Origin: Rhynchonema sp. JSB1_4
Taxonomy: Eukaryota > Nematoda > Chromadorea > Monhysterida > Xyalidae
Length of the DNA: 64,000 nucleotides
Direction of reading: 5' to 3'
NCBI GenBank assembly: GCA_030248065.1
Contig: JASAMV010001966.1
Coordinates: 62,001-126,000 of the forward strand
Every line of letters starts with the position of its first letter. The first letter of the stretch is position 1. Shown here piece by piece: positions 39,201 to 47,355 of the stretch. Under the pieces are notes generated by a model that was given only the letters and a program-made list of their open reading frames with translations, searched no databases and was not told the origin of the DNA. The position numbers and the translations under genes are program-made.

Positions 39201-41417
39201 ACCATCGAGCACTTACAGGGATTATCTACTGGACTGTGTTCATCAACTAGTCAAGGTACGGGAAAGGTGAAGTTGACCAGAATTGTGATATTTAGCTGCA
39301 AAATTCACACTTCGAGTGTGATTTTTGCAACGTTGCTGCACTAGTGTAAAATGGTACGAATTTTACACTTTTTGAGCAAACCAACCAGTTCAAGTATAAA
39401 CAACACAAATTTACAAATCAACACTTTGTGTGTGAATTGTACTTTATGTGAATACTGCAGGAACAGCGCGACGGCTGGAAACACTGGACCACGGAGGGTT
39501 CGCACTTGGGCGTCGAGATGACGTCGAAATCAGCATCCGACCAGTACCCGCTTCGACTGTGGCGCTGCTGGACCGACATTGAAGCGCCGCCCAGTGAACT
39601 GCTCGTGCGCATACTCAGGTATGGACTGGAGTACGGTAGATTCGTTTCAATAATACAGTAATCATAATGTTGGTTGCAGGGATCGCGACGTTTGGGATGA
39701 GAACATCATGAAACAACAGGTTGTGCGCATGCTCAGTGACGATTGTGACATATTCCAGTATGTCGTCAATGACATGCCCCCGCATCCGACCAGAGATTAT
39801 TGTGTGGTCAGGTGAGGTGTTGTGTTGTTATGCTTATTTTTTAACATTAGTGCCGTGCGTACTTTAAACAGTGCTCTTTTAAGCCAATCAGTCTAATAAT
39901 ATAATTGAAACCAATCAATATAATTTAAACAATCTTCTTCTTCAGATTATGGCGTCAACAAATCGTCGGTATCAGTAAAATTAAGACCAACCCCCACCAA
40001 AAGACCAACCCCCTTTTTGTGTGCAGCGTGTAGCTGGCAAACTATTCTAAACATTCACCAAAAATTTTGTCTCAAAACGCTATGTACATTGAGTTACAGC
40101 CTGTTGAAAACACCTGCTAGTTCCGGTTGGGGGTTGGTCTAGTTTCTTGTTTTTGAAAAAGAAAACCAAGTTGCTTGGCGGAGCAATTTTCGCGGACAAA
40201 AAAGACCAAGCCCCAAAGCACGCGACCCCAACACACACACACACACACACAAGATTGCTTCAGCACATGATTGTTGCATAATACCCCAGCTGTGTGTGTG
40301 TGTGTTGTATTAGGGACTTTACGCTCTCTCGGTGAGTGCGTCGCTGCTGGCCCGATCATTACGTTTATAATGTATCGTAAGGCGGCTTGGCTGTCGGCGT
40401 CTTTAGCACAGTGGCAAGCATATCTGACTGTGGTTGTGAGAGCCACGAGTTCGAAGCTTCTCACAGACAAGCTTTTTGATGTTTTTCTTTATGTTTTCAA
40501 TGTGTAAATATCAATGATTTCAACAAACAGAAACCAATCGCTTCACACCCGGCGTTTGCTTCAAAATACAATCAGAAAAACCCGGCCCAAAAAATCGGGC
40601 CGGATAGGACCGGGCTGACTTTTTCTGAATCCGGCCATGCCGGACCGAGGTAACCCGATTCCCACCTCTGTAACAAGCATTTTGAATGATAATGCTGCAT
40701 TTAAGACGTTTTCATGAACCCCGTATTGAATCATTTTCAAGCAGGCTAAAAATAAATGGCAGAGAAAATGGGGGTTGGACTTTTTTTCGGTTTTCAACTG
40801 CTCCGCCAAGGGGCTTGGTCTATATTTATTTTTTTGTCAACTAAAACCAACCGACAAATAGCTTTGTTTTTACTTGGATATGATGATTCAAAGTCTAGTT
40901 TTGTTTCTATGATGATCAGCATGCTCCCTTTCGTAGACATGCCAAACATCAGCCTACCGAACCAAACCGTGTTGGAAATGCGGTCAGGCCAACTTCAAAC
41001 GCTTTTTTCTCGAAAAAGTGGTTTGGGGGTTGGTCTTATTTTTACTGATACCGACGAAATGGCCGAGCTACGTGGCGGCTGCGTGCTCGTTGAAACATCA
41101 GTATGTGCAGCCAAACTGATCGGCGGTTTGCGCGCCAATTGTATGACGTCACGATTTCTGATTGAGCCGTCGCCTCTGGGTGCCGGTCGATCGCGGGTCA
41201 CCTATGTTGCCAGAATTGACACTAAGTAAGTGTAAATAGTTTACGCAGCATTTTGTAACATTTTTACATTTTTGTGTGGGAAAAACTAACATGAATTTAC
41301 AGAGGTCGCGGCAAAGCCTGGTACACGCGAATCTTCGGCCATCAATGTGCGCGGCATCTGGCACGATTACGTGACAGTTTCAAACAAGCGGCCACTGGTC
41401 CCGAAACAAAATTGTGA
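15624..41417 (+). CDS. DLC1/STARD13-like (gei-1/cv-c family): DLC/STARD13-type Rho GTPase-activating protein (SAM-RhoGAP-START), 29 coding segments
   Basis: Exons, all phase-compatible: 15624-15938, 16302-16507, 16762-16944, 17228-17501, 18102-18243, 18469-18705, 18964-19370, 19744-20046, 20384-20560, 21165-21207, 28155-28226, 28594-28736, 29180-29326, 29856-30152, 30496-30661, 31262-31501, 35739-35898, 36426-36617, 37030-37135, 37377-37533, 38107-38292, 38399-38521, 38592-38848, 39043-39255, 39461-39618, 39680-39811, 39946-39964, 41068-41225, 41303-41417 (TGA). They total 5,328 nt. The family stimulates GTP hydrolysis on Rho and is lipid-linked through START; it controls actomyosin and adhesion from cortex and junctions. 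Domain order is disordered N-terminus, SAM, Ser-rich linker with the family motif ERRDSGVGSSL, RhoGAP, START. The N-terminal extension before SAM is about 760 residues, unusually long. One exon is interrupted by a transposon (39964-41056). The true start codon is not identified; it probably lies upstream of 6407. Confidence 0.92.
17626..17956. mobile_element. hAT-type MITE with 8-bp duplication GTGGTGAG (family H1)
   Basis: The 331-bp element begins CAGAGGTGGGAATCGG and ends in the inverse CCGATTCCCACCTCTT. Exact 8-bp direct repeats GTGGTGAG flank it at 17618-17625 and 17957-17964. The body is full of CGGCCCGA/TCGGGCC words and is non-coding. CAGAGGTGGG ends and an 8-bp duplication are diagnostic of hAT elements. 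It lies in an intron of the RhoGAP gene. A related end fragment lies at 40570-40673. Confidence 0.9.
21208..28154. other. 7-kb intron of the RhoGAP gene, nothing coding recognised
   Basis: It separates a 14-residue exon (21165-21207, ending in phase 1) from the SAM exon (phase 1). I see no further exon. The 145-codon minus-strand frame at 26114-26551 matches no family I know and is AT-rich. A diverged relative of the GTTGACGAC mini-element family spans about 21690-21830. Confidence 0.55.
28155..28736 (+). CDS. SAM domain exons of the RhoGAP gene
   Basis: Two exons, 28155-28226 and 28594-28736, encode a SAM domain of the DLC type: EACQWLRAAGFPQYVHMYE, then FPIDIQSVANDHEFLDPDSL, then LFRRLQILNRCA. 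Human DLC1/STARD13 have the same spacing (WLRATGFPQY, FPIDI, HDFLD, LCRRLNTLNKCA). The intron between them is in phase 1. In the family this SAM packs as a monomeric helical bundle that binds partners and modulates GAP activity. Intronic sequence just downstream (28750-28770) carries one of the dispersed TATTAGTGCC words. Confidence 0.93.
29180..31501 (+). CDS. Post-SAM linker exons of the RhoGAP gene
   Basis: Exons 29180-29326, 29856-30152, 30496-30661 and 31262-31501. The first contains an acidic run and ALSGHWRYQRNSRTWSR, the equivalent of the conserved ALSGKWTFQRDSKRWSR segment of DLC proteins. The second ends KLQRSQSERIK, and the third begins DRAKAIMKRIDLRASTRRRR and continues LEISGPMLV, matching the basic stretch followed by (L)EISGPVL in the family. 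The fourth is Gln/Ser-rich. In vertebrate DLC1 this region holds the serine-rich focal adhesion targeting and phosphorylation sites; the RSQSER motif is a plausible kinase or 14-3-3 site (inference). Confidence 0.88.
29401..29470 (-). repeat. Fragment of a SINE-like repeat (3' part)
   Basis: Read on the minus strand it contains CCGAAGAAAGCAGCTTTTTG then CTTGCAAAGGAG and ends CCCGTTATT. The same string, slightly diverged, follows a tRNA-like head in the fuller copy at 51510-51650. It is intronic. Confidence 0.45.
29468..29555. mobile_element. Half copy of the GGGTGATATTTTCG foldback element
   Basis: The sequence GGGTGATATTTTCGAAACGG followed by TGTAAAGGTCAGTTGGG matches the arms of the complete element at 41449-41675. 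No matching right arm is seen nearby, so the copy is truncated. It lies in an intron of the RhoGAP gene. Confidence 0.6.
30836..31084. mobile_element. Harbinger-like MITE, internally deleted copy of the 8986-10471 element
   Basis: It has the same ends (GGCCGCATTCACAATGCA and its inverse) and the same AGCGGATTAGC arrays, reduced to 249 bp. Flanks are TAA on the left and TTA on the right, so the duplication has either decayed or is absorbed into a TAAGGCC/GGCCTTA palindrome. It sits in an intron of the RhoGAP gene between the exons ending at 30661 and starting at 31262. Confidence 0.85.
31502..35738. other. 4.2-kb intron of the RhoGAP gene
   Basis: The flanking exons are both phase 1. The intron holds a truncated family-M1 MITE at about 33160-33250 and a diverged relative near 35140-35290. 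The 131-codon frame at 33241-33636 has no domain and begins in repeat sequence, so I do not treat it as a gene. Confidence 0.55.
33160..33250. mobile_element. Truncated copy of MITE family M1
   Basis: It retains the centre (ATTATTTCTCGCGCTCACTC) and the right arm GACGAAGTGATTTGACCACT ending in CCACTG with TA after it. The left arm is missing. Confidence 0.7.
35739..37533 (+). CDS. Ser-rich linker and pre-GAP helix exons of the RhoGAP gene
   Basis: Exons 35739-35898, 36426-36617, 37030-37135 and 37377-37533. The second contains GERRDSGVGSSLSRSPR, the near-invariant family motif (RRDSGVGASLTR in vertebrates) just before the GAP module. The fourth encodes VSELLTMRKYALLKLTALME then KHSP and RLLKKIKTP, matching the conserved helix LRKLSLLKLTALMEKYSP that precedes RhoGAP in DLC proteins. 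All junctions are phase-compatible (1-2-2-0-1). Confidence 0.9.
38107..38848 (+). CDS. RhoGAP domain exons
   Basis: Three exons: 38107-38292, 38399-38521 and 38592-38848. The domain opens RQVFGVPLHVNAQRDLPLP and contains GIFRKPGVRSRIQKL, whose first arginine (codon 38229-38231) is the arginine finger that completes the Rho GTPase active site. It continues YDVADMLKHYFRELPEPLL (GAP motif RELPEPL) and then PDEHRETLQTLLYFLRDVA and MTAQNLAVCFAPSLF, all hallmark RhoGAP blocks. All key residues are intact, so activity is expected. The second exon's acceptor follows a GATGTTTCA word (38384-38392). Confidence 0.95.
39043..41417 (+). CDS. START lipid-binding domain exons, last part of the RhoGAP gene
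   Basis: Exons 39043-39255, 39461-39618, 39680-39811, 39946-39964, 41068-41225 and 41303-41417. Family blocks are present: RDGWKHWTTEG, LRLWRCWTDIEAPPSELLVR, DRDVWDENIMKQQVVRMLSD, YVVNDMPPHPTRDYCVVR, GGCVLVETSV, MTSRFLIEPSPLGAGRSRVT and AWYTRIFGHQCARHLARLRD. The C-terminus after RDSF is short, as in the family. The segment between WRQQ and LRGGC is split by a 1.1-kb inverted-repeat element. Splicing from ATC|GTCGG (39964/39965) to GAG|CTACGT (41067/41068) gives WRQQILRGGC, exactly the family length for WKTNLPKGAC. The START pocket probably binds a lipid; the ligand is unknown. Confidence 0.93.
39290..39440. repeat. Cluster of short ACAC/GTGT palindromes in an intron
   Basis: The intron between 39255 and 39461 contains several small inverted repeats such as TTCACACTTCGAGTGTGA, GTGTAAAAT...ATTTTACAC and AACACTTTGTGTGTGAATT. 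The same style of cluster occurs at 61440-61620. The origin is unknown. Confidence 0.45.
40231..40310. repeat. (CA)n and (TG)n microsatellites
   Basis: A CACACACACACACACACA run at about 40231-40252 is followed about 40 bp later by a TGTGTGTGTGTG run at about 40290-40303, so the two can fold back on each other. Both are inside the element in the START exon. Confidence 0.7.
40395..40470 (+). other. tRNA-like segment, probably SINE-derived
   Basis: It contains TTTAGCACAGTGGCAAGC, resembling an A box, and CACGAGTTCGAAGC, resembling a B box, at tRNA-like spacing. The acceptor and T stems do not pair fully, so it is not a functional tRNA. It is part of the insertion at 39964-41056. Confidence 0.4.
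40570..40673. mobile_element. End fragment of hAT MITE family H1
   Basis: CCGGCCCAAAAAATCGGGCC followed by a right end ACCCGATTCCCACCTCTG matches one half of the element at 17626-17956. The other end is missing. It is nested in the 1,093-bp element, so it is either captured or inserted and then truncated. Confidence 0.65.
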
Positions 41418-41448
41418 TCCCGGGTTTCTGTACCTAGTACCTATCATA

Positions 41449-41675
41449 GGGTGGAATTTTCGAAACGGTGTAAAAGTCAGTTGGGCGTAAAGGTCGGCGT
41501 GAAGTTCAGTCGAAAGCTCGGTCGGCGCAGCTCGGTGTAAACGTGAAACGTTGCCTGTTATTAACGTGGTATGTTTCAAGTTTACACCGAGGTCTATCAC
41601 AATGAGCTGTCGACCGAGCTTTCCACCGACGTTTACACCCAACTGACCTGTTTTACCGTTTCGAAAATATCACCC
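41449..41675. mobile_element. Foldback MITE with GGGTG...TTTTCGAAACGG arms
   Basis: The 227-bp element starts GGGTGGAATTTTCGAAACGG then TGTAAAAGTCAGTTGGG, and ends with the inverse CCCAACTGACC...CCGTTTCGAAAATATCACCC. ATA is found directly on both sides (41446-41448, 41676-41678). It lies in the 3' region of the RhoGAP gene, 31 bp after the stop. A half copy is at 29468. Confidence 0.8.
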
Positions 41676-42289
41676 ATACACCTCGACACGATTTTTGAGC
41701 GCGATAATGTGCATTTTCCTCACATATGAAGTGTCATTGTATATCATTTTAGTCGAACTTTTGTTTGTCATTTTCAATTTTTGTTCTGTCAGAGAAATTT
41801 ATACATGATTAGGTATTTTATCGCTTTCTTTCGCTTACGAAACATATTATTATTGAAGTCAATGGTTGTTGAATGAGCTGTTTTGTCGTCTGCGATTTGA
41901 CCATTTTCAACGCACATTTCCCCATTGAATGTACCTGTATGTATTCGTTCGTTGTTAAAATTATTTTCATGAACCATTATGAATACCGTGTGCAGATACG
42001 CAAACTTGCTTACTGTGGTCAATAAACGATATCTATGACAAAAAGTTTGAGCTGTTATGTTGGACAAAGTATCGCACACCAAAATAGCATGTCACCACAG
42101 TGACAAGGTTCATAGCACATCAGAGAAGGAAACCAAACTTGACACTGAGGTCGTTCGAAACAAACACGAACATTAAAGCAAACGTCATTTTCTGCTTCAC
42201 AATGACCTAATTAAAAGTTTCAACTATTTGAATTACAGTGCAATGGCAACGAAACTGATTTTTGAGCAAGGAGGCAAAATGTCTCGTCG

Positions 42290-42575
42290 GCATAGGTGGC
42301 CGGGCAATCGAGCAAAGCACATTTGAGCAAGGCCACTTTGAGCAAGTGAAAAAGAGCAGGGCCAAAAGAGCAGAGCACTTATTTTGTTCCAATGGCTTAG
42401 GCTTAGGCTGATTTTGGTATCGGGCTTAGGCTTACACTTAAGATTAGTTTTGTGTTTTGGCTTAGGCTTAGGCCTATTCGTTTTTAGGTTCTGCTCTTGT
42501 CCCCCCTGCTCTTTTTCACTTGCTCAAAGTGGTCTTGCTCAAATGTGCTTTGCTCAATTGGCCGTCCGCCGTCAG
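42290..42575. mobile_element. Palindromic element with GAGCAAAGCACATTTGAGCA arms
   Basis: The left arm GAGCAAAGCACATTTGAGCA then AGGCCACTTTGAGCAAGTGA is mirrored by the right arm TTGCTCAAATGTGCTTTGCTC preceded by TCACTTGCTCAAAGTGGT. Arms are about 75 bp and the loop carries TTAGGC units. There is no coding capacity and I could not settle a target-site duplication. End positions are approximate. Confidence 0.75.
42393..42476 (+). repeat. Degenerate TTAGGC array
   Basis: Five TTAGGC units in about 85 bp: two at 42397-42408, one at 42425-42430 followed by the decayed TTACACTTAAGATTAG, and two at 42460-42473. TTAGGC is the canonical telomere repeat of many nematodes. It sits in the loop of the palindromic element at 42290-42575. 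Confidence 0.6.
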
Positions 42576-43158
42576 CATATGCGGTACTTTGAAGCACGCC
42601 CTACGCTTGAATGGGGCTGTCCAGCAGTTATTTCGTCAAAATATTGCTTTCGTATTTTTATATTATGCATGATGACGATATCAGTGATTAAAGTCACTTT
42701 CGACTGATAAGAGTACAGTTTGAGTCGAGTGATGCACCAGAGGGTGCACTCAATATAACGTATATTTTGATTTATGAGCAACAAAAGTGATATGCCCGGT
42801 TGTACTCACATTTGTTATTGTAAAATTTCAGGTTTGCTGCCTGTATCGTTGCTCTTTTGGTCGCAAAATGAGATCCGCATTTCTGGTCACAGGTTTGTTC
42901 GCAAATATAGGTACATACCTATAGCTCTGAAGTTAGAGGCACGTTTTTTGTGTAAATGATCAATGAAGCAATTTGAGAATGTGTGTTTTCACAAAAATGT
43001 CTGATTGCAATATTCAAACAAAATTTCCCAGTGAGCACATATGATCGTAATGTAGGCTCGTAAGACCCATAACGATACGATTTACGATTTATGGAGCATC
43101 CATTGCACTTCATAAGACCCCGTTGCCGACGGCAAGCTCTACCATGCTCTCATTACAG

Positions 43159-46100
43159 TTGTATTTTGCGTCTTTGTTGGCGTTGTGCTACCGCAAGAGG
43201 AAGATGAAGCAGATCCCGGCATCTTCATGGATTTGTGCACCATCTGTCGTCATGGTATGGTGGTGTGTCATTGGGTAATTTTTAAGCCACAGTCAAAATG
43301 TGAATATAGGTACATACATATGTACTCAGTCTATGCGGGCATAAAAGCATACGTTCTGGACCGGTAGCGGTGTCTGTGGGTTCGGTGAAATGGTTGCAAG
43401 AGACATTATTTGAACATTATTATTACAGCGACTGTTATACTCATACAGTTCCTGGGTGCAGGGTTGGAAAAAAATTTTTTTTAAACAAGTTTTTTTAAAA
43501 AAAAAATTTTTTTTTTAAAAAGTCTGAGATTCGGGGAAATTTTACCAAATTTGCCTAAAAAACGCGCAAAATCGCGAAAAAATGCAACTTTAATTGACAA
43601 GTCACTTTTGTGACTTGGTTTGCATCACTTATCAAGGGTGTTTACGTCATTTCGGTACGATCCAACAGTCTGTGCTTGATATGGACCAATGATTGCTGCT
43701 CTGTGGTATCGGACACAACAGTTTGTGGCCGAATAAGCAAGATTCACTCATAAACCACGCAGAATTGAGAATATAAGCTGCAGAAATACTTGTCGGGCAG
43801 CTGAATCAGTCGTATATGACCGACCTGATGGGGTATGACATCGAAGTACCATGTAGGCACATGCATACTGTGTCCCATGTATCAAGGGAAGGTATAATAA
43901 CATCATTTGGGGTATCTTAGGTACCAAATACATGCCCCAAAGGTGATTTTGTGAAGAAAATTTTTCGACCCTTGAGAAAAAATGACAAAAAATAAACCCC
44001 AAAAAGGCCATTTTTGGATGTTTTAGAACATTTTGTTCCCCCGAAAATTTAAAAAAAAAATTTTTTTTTTAAATTTTTTTTTCAAAAACCTATTTTTTTT
44101 TGCCCAACCCTGCCTGGGTGCAATTCTAGGCTTAAAGTATGTAGCGTGCGCGTGCATGTGCACGCGCGCGCGAAAGCTATGTATAACTCTTTGGAGCAAA
44201 GTATGTATGTACAATATGCAAAAAGTCGAAGTAACTTCGCGTGCGTGAGGTTTTGGTGTCAAATTCAGTGTTAGTGTGCAAAGCGGTTGATCTCCGGCAG
44301 TGTTTGCATGCATGTGCCTCGTGACACGTGTTTATGCTGGTGCCCATATGTGCACATGCGCATGCAACTGCTACTACTGGCTTCACGGTTTCCCACGTGC
44401 TCTGATCGCATTTTACTTTGCTTACTCAGATTGACCAGCGGAATCCACTGATACAATACCTTTCATACCATAGCGCGTTTCTAGCTCTAACAATGCGCTT
44501 TAGCTGTGGAACTTCGCAAAAAGCTACTTTGGTGATGCGAGTAATAAACCAGCTGATAACACAGTTATGCACGTTTTCATTTATTTCACGTTTCAGACCA
44601 ACTTCGTGGTTTTATCTGTAATGGGTGATTGTGTATCTGGAGCTCAACTCATGCGCAGATTTTGGTAACTTCATGTCTTACTTTTGGCGATTGGTAAGGC
44701 ACAAACCACCAAATATTCCTTAACTATGGACGCGAGGAAGTGTCGCAGCGCCGCCTAAGATTGCACCCTGTACTGTATGTACGCGCTGTAGTAATAATCT
44801 GACTGACACCTTACAAAACGTATGTACATACATCTTCATCAAAAAAAGGCAGGAATTTCTTTAAGTGTGAAACTTTTTTCCCGAAATCTTTAGGTGTCGC
44901 TCTGCTGAGTCAAGACGAGAACGGGCAAAAACTGCAACAAGCTGCCATGATGTACTGCGTGTTCAGTGGAAATGTTGGTGGATGTTTCAATTTCAGCTGT
45001 GTTACTCGTTATACACAATTAGACGATCAAGAGGCATATCCAGATCGTAAATGAATTTTGAACTGTGTGGCTGATGTTTCTCTTTTTTTAGTGATTATTT
45101 CCTCTTGCTGCAACTCCGTTTCAGTGCAAGAACGCTGAATACGTCAACATCACCGAAGCCATCAAGCTGCAGCTGCCAACTTTATGTCAGGTAAATCAAT
45201 CTTGAGTTTTCGCAGACGATTCGTGCCTCGTACAGGCCAGAGTTCTCTTTGGTACCCATCCCTCTTTGGTACCCATCCAGCCGGTACCTACTTTGGTTTA
45301 TCTGAAAGTTCTGCATCCAACTTTGCCGTCCAGAACTAGAATCAGATGTGTCGACACTAATACTCTGAATTCTATGTAAAAGTGATATGAATCTATTCAA
45401 ATTTACACACATTACAAGTTTTCAAATTCCTATTTTCCCAGTCACTGGGCTGTCCGAAAATGAACGCCGCCCCGTTCCCGCGCGTCTGCACTGCGATGGC
45501 TCGTGTTGAGGCCTATGTGGTTGGTTCAGTCTTTATGATCGGATCGGCGGAATGGAATGGTCCCCCGACCTTTCGCTTTGCTCAATTTCTGAAAGTTGTG
45601 CTCTGGGCACCAGTCTCATATCATATTGTACATACCCGAGAGCGTCTCGAAATATCCATGATACAAAAAAGTCACACGATCAAGGCAGGGCTCATCCGAT
45701 GTGATCTGCTTGATTGCCAGGGCAATCATTTCGAACCGTCGAAAGCTAAAAACAGTCAAATTTAAATCAGCCCCCTTCCCTGATTCAGGCACGATGGTAC
45801 CAACAAGCACTGGTCGGCTGCGAATACATCCCGGTGACGTTCATCGAGCAACTGTGCGAACAGTTCATGAATGACACAATGCCCGGCTTTGTCAGCATGG
45901 TCGAAGGCATTTTCCACTTTATCGATCAGACATTCGGATGTCAGAATAATGCCACTGGTTAACTGGGGAGGGGATTTGGGAGCATTTCTTCTGGCCTTTA
46001 GAAATTTTACATTCCCACTCGCACCTAGTACTTACACTTTATGTACGTGACACGGGGCCGTCTGGTGCATGCGCACTGCTGATGCCCTGGTGTATGGTTG

Positions 46101-46465
46101 ATGACTTTGGCATATTAGTCACATTACAAATAACTAGACGGGACCCGTGCCTACGGCCCGGCTACAGCGCCGCGCCCGTGCCGTGTCACCCCCCCCCGAA
46201 GACCCGTTAGCATACCCAAAGCTACCCCTGAAAATTGACCCGTCCGCACCTCCGAGGGAGGGGGCCACATACATACAGTACATACGTCTTCCTGTTTTGG
46301 TAGTATAGATTTTTCCTTTTTGGGCCCCGTTGTCGGGATTCCGTTCGAGCACTGCCTGTCAAGTGCATTCGAAAATTTTCCTTCAATTGTTTCCCAATTT
46401 CAGCAGCGATCGACGAACAGGTCTTCAAGAAATTCAAGCCACTCGCGCTCAACCTGAATATGTAA
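43159..46465 (+). CDS. Secreted protein with two saposin B-like units
   Basis: Exons 43159-43254, 44894-44973, 45125-45190, 45442-45516 (or 45519) and 45789-45957 with 46404-46465, or 45789-45962 if the last intron is not used. The first exon enters in phase 1 with a hydrophobic run VVFCVFVGVVLP, the end of a signal peptide whose start exon I did not find. Unit 1 has the six saposin cysteines: LCTICRHG, YCVFSGNC, LCQ and LGC. Unit 2 (from NAAPFPRVC through VGCEYIPVTFIEQLCEQF to TFGCQNN) has only four, so one disulphide is lost. Saposin folds bind or permeabilise membrane lipids; in invertebrates such proteins act in lysosomes, digestion or antimicrobial defence. Which of these applies here is unknown. 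The intron between 43254 and 44894 holds a hAT-type element. Confidence 0.8.
43459..44112. mobile_element. hAT-type non-autonomous element with 8-bp duplication CCTGGGTG
   Basis: The 654-bp element begins CAGGGTTGG and ends with the inverse CCAACCCTG, inside exact 8-bp repeats CCTGGGTG at 43451-43458 and 44113-44120. Both ends run into long A/T homopolymer tracts. It is non-coding and lies in the first identified intron of the saposin-like gene. A similar end CAGGGTTGGGAAAAAA starts at 63722. Confidence 0.9.
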
Positions 46466-47355
46466 GGAACACCATTTCTATGCAGCAAAAAATGAGTAAT
46501 TGAGAAGTGTAAAGAAACTTCGATGGTCCAATCAAGCCAGTGCTACGAACTTTTATCATCTGTCTTTTCAATGACTATCATGCACCACCAGATTCAGTAT
46601 CCTGTCAGTAGTAGTCGTCAATGTAGGGGTACGTTACGTGACCTTAAAGTTTCAATTCTTATGCATTTCTGGGCCCTTATACATTTTTTTCGAGGATACC
46701 GCCGTTCTTTGTTGATTGGAAAAACATCAACGGCCTAAATGTTTCATCGCCAGTGGACACGGTTACAAATTATGTTCAACAGCCATTGGTATAAATCTAC
46801 GTCAATAATTCCTTTGCGCAGTTGTTATCGAAACAGTTTCCAGACGGCGCCATGCATAGTATCCCACACCTACATACCGAACAATAATTGTGCAAGCAAA
46901 GCGACCAATAAATTGGCAAGAGGCACAATCCGTTCCGTGATACCTATGTAAATCTGCCGAATAATTGTGACTACGCTGGATATCAGGCAAATCGCGCGCG
47001 CTTACACTGATCCTTTTATAAGCATTACAAAAACACCTGACAAACGCATCATTCGTAAAAAAATATGCATTCATTTGCGATATTATCCCCATATGATATT
47101 CATTTGATATGCACAAAGGTGGGTCGCAACGTTCAAAGGAGCGCTCTTGAAATAGTTACCAAAACCAACCACCGCTGCCGACTACGCATATTGGGTCCCA
47201 TCCCAAGACAGTTATCTGCACATTTCGAAATGACTTGGGTCTGACCAATAACATTTCGAAATACATAATTACAGTATACATATTTCCTGCGGGTGCAGTC
47301 GCCGAAACGGGTGACAAGCAATCTGTTTCTGCATACTTGGTTTCAACGCTAAATC
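46466..47355. other. Intergenic region upstream of the astacin gene
   Basis: About 0.9 kb without a recognisable exon. The saposin-like gene could extend here, because its last exon ends in a strong donor-like AATAT|GTAAGG at 46461. An AATAAA lies at 46907-46912. The promoter of the astacin gene must be here or further upstream; I see no clear core motif. Confidence 0.45.

Larger units (their letters stand above)
39964..41056. mobile_element. 1,093-bp inverted-repeat element interrupting the START exon
   Basis: The ends are inverted: left CGTCGGTATCAGTAAAA then TTAAGACCAACCCCC; right GGGGGTTGGTCTTA then TTTTTACTGATACCGACG. AAAT flanks both sides (39960-39963 and 41057-41060). Removing the element and one AAAT restores an in-frame CAA CAA ATG GCC GAG CTA. 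Splicing between GT at 39965 and AG at 41066-41067 also restores frame. Internal structure is partly palindromic, with repeated AGACCAACCCCC and AGACCAAGCCCC blocks facing inverse copies. It also holds CA/TG microsatellites, a hAT MITE end fragment and a tRNA-like segment. There is no transposase. I cannot assign a superfamily. Confidence 0.85.
41418..43158. other. Intergenic region between the RhoGAP and saposin-like genes
   Basis: It contains a foldback element at 41449-41675 directly after the RhoGAP stop, a candidate AATAAA at 42021-42026, and a palindromic element with TTAGGC units at 42290-42575. The promoter and first exon of the saposin-like gene should lie here, but I could not fix them. 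Confidence 0.5.

Noticed and set aside
40395..40470. Functional tRNA gene
   Set aside because: A-box and B-box-like words are present but stems do not pair; lies inside a transposon, so SINE-derived.
40756..41229. 157-codon plus-strand frame covering part of the START domain as a separate gene
   Set aside because: Its first half is transposon sequence; only the part after 41060 encodes START, in the same frame as the RhoGAP gene.
43144..43260. Start codon ATG at 43144 (MLSLQLYFASLLALC) for the saposin-like gene
   Set aside because: Signal-like but in a different frame from the saposin cysteines; the correct frame enters through the acceptor at 43158, so the start lies in an earlier exon.
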